Source: Rhizopus sp. PT2906 (Eukaryota; Mucoromycota; Mucoromycetes; Mucorales; Rhizopodaceae). From it: a DNA stretch of 45,510 bases. Made by a program: the position numbers and the translations under genes. How positions within the stretch are numbered: the first letter of the stretch is position 1; each line of letters opens with the position of its first letter. The DNA is taken from NCBI GenBank assembly GCA_025529335.1, contig JAMYHX010000356.1, positions 1-45,510 on the forward strand, given 5' to 3'. Positions 23,758-31,955 of this stretch are shown here, one piece after another. A model generated the notes under the pieces. It did no database searches and was not told where the DNA came from. It saw only the letters and a list, made by a program, of their open reading frames with translations.

Positions 23758-23831
23758 GTGTAGACAAGAGTGTGGGCAACAGTGTGACATTTGATTGATT
23801 GTTTTTCGACCACACCATTAATTTCAAGAAG
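23758..23831 (+). repeat. Left copy of a diverged inverted dispersed repeat
   Basis: This stretch, containing ATTGTTTTTCGACCACACCA, matches the reverse complement of 36041-36104 (AATGGTGCGGTTGAAAAACA) over about 65-75 bp at roughly 80 percent identity by eye. The two copies lie just inside the edges of the accessory island and point in opposite directions. They could be ends of one old element or two members of a dispersed family. Confidence 0.6.
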
Positions 23832-23901
23832 ATAAAGACTTTATTTGGTGAACACTACATGCACCAGAAAATACACCAGAAAGTAGGCTAAATAAAAAAA
23901 T

Positions 23902-25469
23902 AATTGGCCAGCTTGAAATGAAAATGGGCCACCGATTTTAACAAAAATGGGTCACTGTTTTGAAAATGGATCATTTAATACGAAAATGGGTCACCAATAA
24001 AGAAATGCAATATGAGGACTAGCCAAATTCTCTTTTCTTTTTCTCTTGAATTTTTTATATTGCTTAACATGAAGGAAGAATACAATTTTGACAGTGAGAC
24101 AGTACCTGTGATGATACAATCATATATGGACTGGGAAGGACTGCAGCAGTAAATGCAGCACAAAAAGAAGCTAAGAGGAAGACCAAACCTCACTCCGAAG
24201 AGCCCCCACCCCTTAATGTAGCAAAAAAGGAAAGGGGATCATACATCACCAAGAGCGAAGTAAAGGTCGTCAATTTGATCAATTTATTGCAAGAATTTGA
24301 GAATATGTCTATCAGTGAAGCGGGTAGAAAGGTAGGGCTCTCCAAGTCAACAGCTATTCGTAAAGTCAAGCAGTGGAATCAAATGACAAGCGAAATAGTT
24401 GAAAAGGGATTCCCTGGTTCTATCGCAACCAAAGTAGGAAAGGGACGACCAGCAATACTCAAAGACCAACATACTGTATTTATCTTTGAGCTGCTGGCTA
24501 ATGAGCCAACATTAACAGTCGAAGCTGTTACAGACAACTTGTCAAAAGAATTTAGAGATATACTGATCACCCTTAGATCAGTGGAAAATCATATGAAGAA
24601 GAACTGTCGCCTAACCTACAAGCGTATCATTCCTAGATATTATGGCAGGAACACGGATGAGACTGTTGCCAAAAGACGAGATGCGGTAGCATACTGGGTT
24701 AGCCAGAACATAGATTTTATGAATGAATGCGTGTTCTTAGATGAAGCTGGATTTAATAGGAGTATGCATCGCTCATATGGATGGTCTGAGGCTGGAGCAC
24801 CTTGCAAAATTGATATTCAAACGAAGGGAGCAAATGTCAGCATCTTGGGTGCTATTTGTAAAAGTGGTTTAATCACATTATCCAGAAAAGAAGTTATACT
24901 TGGTGCTAGGAGTGGAAAGCGAACTCGAACTGGTGAGAAATCTCAGGCCCTCAAGAAAAAGGGTACTACCAGCAGCGACTTCCTTGAATACATAGAGCAA
25001 GTCCTCACGACACTTGATACGGCTAACATGAGCTACAAGTATCTAGTTCTTGACAATGCATCCATTCACAAGGCTGCACTTATTGAAGGTTGGATTGGTC
25101 AACGTGGCTATAAACTTCTCTTTTTGTCCCCTTATTCTCCTTTTTTGAATCCAATTGAAGAATTTTGGTCCAAGCTGAATACTGTTGTAAATAACGATCC
25201 CTCTTCTGTCAGGCAGAATGAAAAAATCTCTGATCGTATTCGCAACGCATCATTTTACATCAGCAGAAAAGACTGCGAGAATTGGATAAAGCATTCTTTG
25301 ACGTTCTGGCAGAGATGCTTGAATTGTGAAAAAGGATTATAAGAGGCAAAATAAAAAGCATGCATTAAATTTCTTTATTGGTGACCCATTTTCGTATTAA
25401 ATGATCCATTTTCAAAACAGTGACCCATTTTTGTCTTAGCGACCCATTTTCATTTCAAGCTGGCCAATT
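23902..25469 (+). mobile_element. Tc1/mariner-like DNA transposon with about 100-bp TIRs
   Basis: Terminal inverted repeats run 23902-24006 and 25369-25469. They agree almost perfectly except for a four-base length difference and a few substitutions near their outer part. Each TIR carries four spaced copies of an AAAATGGGTCAC-like motif (one is AAAATGGATCAT). Between them is a single transposase gene. The right end continues into GGCCAATTTGGCCAACC, which the left end lacks. No TA target duplication is obvious on both sides, so the left end may be eroded or the true end may lie slightly further out on the right. Confidence 0.88.
24069..25342 (+). CDS. Tc1-like DDE transposase, apparently intact
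   Basis: The main frame is open from 24098 to the stop at 25342. A helix-turn-helix (about 24260-24380, with NMSISEAGRKVGLSKSTAIR) is followed by the catalytic core: first Asp in VFLDEAGF, second Asp in LVLDNASIH, and Glu in SPFLNPIEEFW. There are 34 residues between the second Asp and the Glu, that is DD34E as in Tc1. No in-frame ATG precedes the HTH. A small first exon at 24069-24093 (MKEEYNFD), spliced at a GTGAGA donor to an acceptor at 24149 (or 24146), restores the frame and gives about 405 residues. That exon is my inference. No stop or frameshift is seen in the core, so the element may be recent. Confidence 0.85.
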
Positions 25470-25711
25470 TGGCCAACCTTTTTTCGTCGACTGTAAAAAA
25501 GATAATCAATTTTTTTAAAAAAAATAACTCTTGCCTGATTAAGCGATATGTAACAAACGCGTCTTTATTTAAAGGTGTTTTATATATTATGCTTAAGTCC
25601 CGTTTGGTTTCAAAGCAATAAGCTTCTACTCACAGGAAAAACCACGAGAAGGTAGAGACTGTTTTTTCCCAACCCCCAGACCCCAAGATGCTGGACCTTT
25701 TCACTATCGCA

Positions 25712-25960
25712 TTTCTAATCCAAGAAACCCAGTAGAGATAACTTCTGCGACTAGCCGAACGATAGCTTTACACTTGAGAAGTCGGCGCCAAACACTTTTC
25801 CTAATGACTTTCTAATCCGAGAAGCCTTGTACAGGCAACGTCTGCAACTAGCCGGGCATTAGAAAAAGTCCCCCAGACCTCTAGACGCCAACAATCCCAT
25901 CATCATATTTCTAATCCGAGAAACCTAATGGTACGTCTGCAACTAGCCGTATTCTGACCT
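25712..25960. repeat. 98-bp degenerate tandem repeat, three copies
   Basis: The unit starts with TTTCTAATCCGAGAAACC and contains CGTCTGCAACTAGCCG about 20 bp later. Copies begin at 25712, 25809 and 25908, a period of 97-99 bp. Between these cores the copies are less alike but share C-rich segments such as CCCCCAGACC. Upstream sequence (25630-25711) may hold a further decayed copy. It encodes nothing obvious in any frame. Confidence 0.8.
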
Positions 25961-26246
25961 AAGTGTTAAAGGTACAGCATTTAAGAAGAAAAGGCGAAAA
26001 ACATAATTTGTCTCTTAGAGAAATTTTAAACAGGGTGAATTTCTAGGAAGTGTGATGTAGCCCATAGCCCATGTGATCAAATAGGTTTCGGTAGCCTTTA
26101 AACTTCATGTGGTGGGTTCAAGACACTTAATTTATATCTCTGTTCACGAGCCACCTTGACCCTATTAGTATTGAGAGATATTATTAAACACAAGAACAAT
26201 TAAGCTGCAGTACATAGTAGGGTATTACTTCTTTACAAGTATTGGA

Positions 26247-26270
<24 letters not shown>
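26247..26270. repeat. (AT)n microsatellite
   Basis: An AT dinucleotide run of about 24 bp inside the accessory island. Confidence 0.95.
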
Positions 26271-26277
<7 letters not shown>

Positions 26278-26299
26278 ACAAAATATAGCCTTTTTATCC

Positions 26300-26730
26300 C
26301 CTAATTTCTCGAAATCAATCTAGTCCTTAATCGATTGGGGTTGCTTGATTATAGTCAAGAAGAATTACTAATAGAGAAATCTATAAGATCAATAGGCACA
26401 AAAGACCCAGTCACAACAATTGCGATGATGCTGGATCGTAAATGAGGATTATATTATTATCCTTTTGAACATGATTTGTAACCACTGTGCACATCTGATG
26501 TTTGTATGGTGTAGTGGACGACATGTATCACCACATAGTTATTATAAATTTGAACTTTTTATAATTATAATAAATCCTGCCTTTCCTCCCTCCCCCTCCC
26601 CAAATTGATCTAAGAAATATTAATAATCCTTTGGTCAATTGAAGGGTTAAATTGTAGTCAAGAAAATCAGTAGTAGAGAAATTTATTAGTCGCTAGGTAA
26701 ATTCAGATTTTATTACAACAGCAATTAATG
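26300..26730. repeat. Diverged direct repeat pair of unknown element
   Basis: Two segments, about 26325-26400 and 26625-26700, share the order TTGATTATAGTCAAGAAGAA / AATTGTAGTCAAGAAAATCA, then AATAGAGAAATCTATAAGAT / AGTAGAGAAATTTATTAGTC. Each is preceded by a related AAATTGATCTA / AAATCAATCTA stretch. The second copy abuts the end of the recombinase remnant. They look like two decayed copies of a short non-coding element. Confidence 0.5.
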
Positions 26731-26739
26731 TTTCCTCCT

Positions 26740-27898
26740 TTCAATGGTTTGTCTTTATCCAGACTAAAGACAAAAATTATTGCTCGTTGAGATTTTCCAT
26801 ATTGCTTCTTCGGAATGATAGTGCGAAAGCAATCAGCAAAGTTCAGGTTTCAAAGACCTTGATCGCGAAGCACCATATGGTGGCGAGATGAAATTGTAGA
26901 CATCTCACGAAGGCTTGTTCAAACTGTCGAATCTTAGAGAACTTTAAGAGTGCTTACAGTCTCACTAGACTTGTATGAATCGCGGATGATTCAGTGAGCA
27001 GCTCTGTTGACGTGGTTTGAACCTGATCATAGATCAGATCACATTCGTACTTCCTGATCAAATCGATTATTTCTTAGGTCTTTCTAGGAGATGGCTGTGG
27101 AACATTTCGACGCTCAGATTAAAGTTTATGATAGAACATCAAGGCTTTCTTGTACTTTCCAACAGCTTCAATGCCCAATGGAACTTCGAGCACTCTCTTA
27201 CCATCTTTTCCTGAAGGAGCATTCTCTGCCCCTAGTAAAGGAATTAGTTATCATTAAATACAATTAAACGTTACTTTGAATCAAAGCCAAAGAGGATTGA
27301 GCTTCTTCAGCCTCAGTGTTTCTAAAGTCAATTTGTAAGTGCGTTTCAGAACAAATTCCATCAAAAAAGCAAGAGCAGATTCGGTAGGGCTAACCGTATA
27401 TGGATGCATTGGATCAACAGGAATTCTTGATCGGTTGTTATCACAAAAATTCTACAACAAAAAGGATGACTGAGTAATTCATCAAACATAGTGAAAAACA
27501 TTGACAATAAGACTTACTCACCAATGCCTCAATAGCATTCTATAAGCCAGTGCTGTACTGTGTCGCACTTTAGCAAATAGAGCTTTGATTACGTGAGCAA
27601 GCTCAGTAGTAGCATCAACATCAGTTAAGTATACAATGCAACATGCTCAACTCATACAAGATAAGCAATATTTTATTATACAAGATATAGCAACTCTACA
27701 ACAAATACTATCGTATTATAAGATACACATTCTCAACATAAAAACGCAACTCGGTAAACTAAAGTAATGCATAAATTCATAATCAGACAGTAAACCTTTG
27801 TTGTTTCCGATTGAAGAAATTAACATAAACAGTTCAACAAGGTCTATAATTGATTAGCTCATACTAACACTCTCGGTTTGAATAGAAGGATAAGCCAT
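26740..27898 (-). pseudogene. Decayed Crypton/NDC10-like tyrosine recombinase gene
   Basis: Read from 27898 downwards on the minus strand. MAYPSIQTESVSMS is followed by a stop. Then come DATTELAHVIKALFAKVRHS, an intron at about 27524-27464 (GTGAGT..TTGTAG), NFCDNNRSRIPVDPMHPY, and VPLGIEAVGKYKKALMFYHK. Then comes EIIDLIRKYECDLIYDQVQT, and finally HHMVLRDQGL and NLNFADCFRTIIPKKQ. At least four stops or frameshifts separate these pieces. The order (core-binding-like helices, a GIEAVGKYKKAL segment, then a M-LRD-L-NLNFADCF motif) matches, from memory, the NDC10-domain recombinases of fungal Crypton elements. The catalytic R-H-R-Y set is not visible. The first third lies inside the left arm of the inverted duplication. 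Confidence 0.5.
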
Positions 27899-28942
27899 TG
27901 TTAAATCTTTTATTGTAAACACTCTTGTAAAGAAAAACAGAATAGATCGAATTCTCTCTGACTATTTCTATAACAAATCAGTATAACCTGTTTCAAAGTA
28001 CTTATTCTTTGACTTCTATTTTCTATGTGTTACAAACTTCATATCATCGAAATAGAAAATGTCCTTTTTTTTTTTTTCAAAAGAAGTTATCTATCATTCG
28101 ACATTTATCGTCTAACCTTCCTGATATGTTTATAAAGATACACAATTTACGTTTTGAATAATGATCTTTAGATATTCAATTTCATATTATAATTTGTTTT
28201 CTTCGAAACATGTCAGGGCCAAGTTTCGATATCGTCATTCCGGTGTCAAAGAAGTGTAATATAGTTTTATGTAGAAGGCAAAGCAAAAGCTCTATTATGA
28301 CGAATCATCACAGACGACAAGTAAAAGTTTGATCTTTATACTCTATGACTTAAAAAGACTCTAAGGTTCCTGCATATTTGAGCAGTATTGCAGCTTGCAA
28401 CTTTTAAATCTAGAAAGAAACACTGTAAATACATTTTGCCTGCACTTTACTAGGTATCTGGCAAGCTCATTGGCACTCCAGCTTTCAGCACTCTCCTTTC
28501 TCAACTACCACTGTTTTACGAAGCACCATCAACCACATTTATTTCTTTGATAACCAACACTTTGTCTAAAATACTGGTATTTCATTTCGCTTCCCTTTAC
28601 TTCATTTAATTTATATATCCAGTCTTCTTCTTACCTCTTCTGACATTAAAGGACTTTTTAAAAAAAGTGCTTTAACCCATTTTTCGCGTTTCTTAGCAAC
28701 CTATTAATTATAAATGCGCGAAAGAATACTCTTCCACGACGGTTCGTTGCTATTTAATAAATAGTCTTTTTATGATCTCCTAATGAAGCTAATTTTTTGA
28801 ATAGAGATCGCCTCCTCGATAATTAAGGTGGCCAATGAACAGAAAGAAATTAACATCAGCGATGTAGTTGTAGATCTCGTAGAAACAATCCAAGGTAACT
28901 ACGACGGAAAAAGCCTTAGCATGTATAAAGGCAATTGGAAGA
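27514..28942 (+). repeat. Left arm of a 1,429-bp inverted duplication
   Basis: This segment is the reverse complement of 34018-35446. Position x here pairs with 62960 minus x along the whole length, with no net indel, even through a 13-base homopolymer run. Every window I compared was identical. It contains the 5' part of the Crypton-like gene (minus strand), a 900-bp non-coding stretch, and the first 38 codons of the gene that is longer in the right copy (plus strand). At 28942 the sequence switches to unrelated DNA. Confidence 0.92.
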
Positions 28943-29151
28943 CACTCTCGAGTGTCAGTTTTGAGGCTGATAAGGGCTATCCAAACGGAAAGAGCAGAGG
29001 AAGACTGTTCACTCAAATTGGCCAAGTTGAGTACTCTAGTCCAATACTCCCACCTGACAGGTCATTCCACAAAAAAGTGAAGCAGAGTGTAAGGCGAGAG
29101 ACAGCAAAACTGACAAAGAGGGGAGCTAACCCACAGGACACCCAGCGGTAG
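28828..29151 (+). pseudogene. Truncated 5' copy of the unknown Mucorales-type gene, fused to unrelated sequence
   Basis: The first 38 residues (starting MANEQKEINISDVVVDLVET) are identical to the start of the minus-strand gene at 34132. At the arm boundary (28942) the frame runs into different sequence and ends 69 codons later (TLSSVSFEADKGYPNGKSRG... to a stop at 29151). The tail is much richer in G and C and is not related to the rest of the other copy. It is a chimeric frame made by the rearrangement. It still has the full upstream region of the parent gene, so it may be transcribed. Confidence 0.75.
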
Positions 29152-29320
29152 AGCTTCGAAGCGTTTGCCTTACAGTCGTGTAGTACTCACCACCAGGGAG
29201 TGAACGCAGCCAAGATAAGAGGCAGGCGCCAAAACAATTTCCAACTAGACATGGAAGTCGGAGGGGTGCTGGCACCTTAAAAGGAACTCTAGCGGTGGCA
29301 GTATGTTTTTCCAATCCCCA

Positions 29321-29731
29321 TCACCGTCGCAAATTGCCCAAAGAGACATCAAAGACAGAAGTAGGGCCATCACGTCTTACGTCAATTGTCCACTCCGGTA
29401 AGGAAGGAAGAAGGTAGTCAGCCATGATGGTAAGCGGTGCAGCTGAAGGGACTTCGGGACTGGGAGGAATCAATTGGCGATGACTCATCACCACCGAATG
29501 AAGAGCACAGGCGACAGCATCGGAAAAGCTCGTAAGAAATAGAGCGTCAAACGTTTGCAAGAGGATGCGACGGGAAGGACGAATGCAAGCCCGACTGGCA
29601 CCAAGTGACCCATCAACATTACTATAGCACAGGAAGTCAAACACAAGATAATTACTGCGAACTACTGGGAGGGGTAAATCCACAGTAGGACATGTGGTGA
29701 TCTGAGCACATCTAAGTCTCAACAATGACAA
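29321..29731 (-). pseudogene. Retroelement-like reading frame, uncertain
   Basis: A 136-codon minus-strand frame with unusually high GC for this window. Its C-terminal part (DYLLPSLPEWTIDVRRDG, then VFDVSLGNLRR) recalls the linker region of Mucorales LINE proteins, but no reverse transcriptase motif is present. The GC-richer block spans roughly 28950-29700 and probably represents one inserted fragment of separate origin. I would not call this a functional gene. Confidence 0.25.
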
Positions 29732-30142
29732 TAAAGTTACATTGAGTATCCAAATAAGTCATAAAAATGATAACATTATTTGGATTAATCTAAAGGTCTA
29801 CGTCCTTACTAAATCCAGAATTGATAAAGTCAATAAGATTCATACCAAAAAGAAGAATCGATCTAAAGAGATAGCATCACATCATTCCCTGATAAGTATC
29901 CAGAACAAGGAATGGTAAAGTGCATTTAATCATGAGAAGTACACTAAATTAGTACTACGAAATAATCTGTAATGACATACGTCTTCGATTAGAAATCCTA
30001 TAAATGGTTGTTGTTAGAATACTTTAAATATGTAGTTATCCCTGAATCTGAATAAACGCTAGTAAACAGTCTCACTGTTTTTCCTACTGTCTCTTTCTCT
30101 ACTTTTATAAATCCAAAACATCACAAGAACGCTCGTGGTTAA

Positions 30143-30715
30143 ATTCGAAGACGAAGAAAAAAAAAGCAAGATCAAAAGGGCAAGCAGGAACAAGTATCTC
30201 AGCAACCTCCAAAGCAGCTGATTATGATAATCAGTGACAGAGACATGGGCACTGGGACAAAAATCAATTACCATCACCATGTGTATGGAAGCAAGACAAC
30301 CATGCTAGGCATACCACGGTGTGCATCACCAATAAAAATAACACTTCTCAAGCATGTGTTTATTGCTTTCAAAAACTTCAACACCCCAAGCAATTGATCC
30401 AAAAGCAAGGAGGAACGCGATATAGAAACATGACAGATACTTTTGTTTGCTATAATCCAGATTGCCCAACTGCGAAAAACGGCCATGGTGTAAGCGCCAG
30501 AGACGAAACATTTGCTTTAGCCATTGCTCTCTCTCTCTGGTACCACAGCTCTATTATTCCGACAAACCCTCCCTGACTTCACTACTAATATCATTCACTA
30601 TAACACTGTTCTCAACAACAAAACAGCATCCTTCTGCACAAGATGCGATTTTTGGCTGCAGGTGAAGCGTGTTCAGCTTGGCTGTGAGTACTCCAAATTA
30701 AAAGAAATACGATGA
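30143..30715 (+). pseudogene. Decayed Fanzor/TnpB-like RNA-guided nuclease, C-terminal part
   Basis: Three consecutive plus-strand pieces form the end of a TnpB-type nuclease. Piece one has PKQLIMIISDRDMGTGTKIN. Piece two, in another frame, has HTTVCITNKNNTSQACVYCF, whose TSQxCxxC is the TnpB/Fanzor zinc-ribbon signature. The second half of the ribbon is CYNPDC (Cys codons at 30355, 30364, 30448 and 30463), and a RuvC-III-like SARDETFALAIAL follows, with the Asp codon at 30502. Piece three, back in the first frame, has GTTALLFRQTLPDF and a CTRC. The frame changes near 30285 and again inside a CT dinucleotide run at 30527-30538. In Fanzors the guide RNA derives from the 3' end, here about 30600-31000. 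The RuvC-I part is not seen, so this copy is dead. Confidence 0.6.
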
Positions 30716-31386
30716 ACGATACTAACTTTCAAAATTTCGTTTTTGTCCTCCTTCCAGACACGTCAACCGAGCCAAAATAAGATTCATGTGTTTTTGTAAT
30801 AAGGCATATAAGTTGTGTAATTTATTATTCATACCCACGTGTGTAGTCTATAAGTGAGAAACGTTTGCAATTAAAAGAGTAGTCGCGGTAGGTGCGTGGT
30901 TATCTTGGTCTTGATTTGGGTTTAACCTCAATAACGCAGAGGTGGCTGTTGTAGAGATGTAAAGGAACAAGACGAGTAAGTAAAGGAGCGGAAAAGCAAG
31001 AAATGGATGTTATGTTTTACTGATCTGGTGTATAGCAAACTATGACTCTGTGATATTTGTTGATTCTTGTATATATAGACTTAATAATTAACGAGGTCGA
31101 ACTTAAGTTTTTTATTAATATAAAAATAAAGTTAAAAGAGATATTTACTGGGGGATAACTCCATCTTTTTATATTATGTTGAGTTTGTAATCGTAGTCTA
31201 TAATTATTAATAAGTTTCCTTCTTGGAACATTAAATGTCAACTACTCTAGATGACTTATAATGTTCGGTGATCTTTGTCATACCGACTAGACAACTAGAA
31301 TTAAACCTTAGATCTTTTCTACATAAATCTTATGTTAAAAGATCTTGAAGTAAAGTTTAATCCATTATCAAGGTTTATATATTAGG

Positions 31387-31675
31387 TGTTATTGCATTGT
31401 CAGTTAAAATGAACAGTTATAGTATAAAGTAGATCCAGGCATTCTGAGATCTTAACTTTATCTACAGATATCAACTTTTATTTATGATATCTGGTTGTGA
31501 CACCATGTACTCTTTATATAGTACATAGCGCCTACTACATGCCCTTATGTCATAATAGTAATCTTAAATGTCTATCAATGTCAGAATAATGTATCTTCAA
31601 AAAATAATAACCTGTTCAAGTCCTACATGAGCTAGCTACTTCTCACGTAGGAATTATAATTATCCAACATCTTTT
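31387..31675 (-). mobile_element. Possible solo LTR, minus-strand orientation
   Basis: On the minus strand the segment begins TGTTGGATAATTATAATTCC, a typical copia-type LTR start. It carries a TATA box (TATATAAAGAG) about halfway and ends ...GACAATGCAATAACA, so it is bounded by TGTT/AACA. A stem-loop (CCTACGTGAG paired with CTCATGTAGG) sits just inside the start. I see no matching target duplication, and no internal retroelement sequence flanks it. Confidence 0.35.
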
Positions 31676-31955
31676 ATAATGATCATTCATTTTCTATTCA
31701 TAATCAATAAGCTACAATTTAGTATTATAAGTAATATTATACTATTAATTTGAATTTAACTTGTGCAACAACTTTTATAGCTTCGAATACGTTCAACTTT
31801 TATATTTCATTTATGAAATTATTTACAATTATATATTATATTTCTTTATGATAGTGAACACTTATAGTATTATATGTGTGAGTCTATCCTCAAATACAAC
31901 ACAAAGGATATTTATAAGGGAATATTTATAAGGGGATATTTACAAAAGAATGGTA

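Noticed and set aside
23879..25480. CRISPR-like array from the iterated motifs in the transposon ends
   Set aside because: The motifs are subterminal repeats mirrored at both transposon ends. Spacers are not unique, and the organism is a eukaryote.
26030..26125. tRNA- or SINE-like segment with a B-box-like GGGTTCAAGAC
   Set aside because: The T-arm pairs only three bases, the A box is poor and no acceptor stem closes. I could not fold a credible tRNA.
26505..26560. A-box-like TGGTGTAGTGG resembling the D arm of a tRNA
   Set aside because: No matching B box at the right distance and no acceptor stem. Probably chance or a very decayed SINE.
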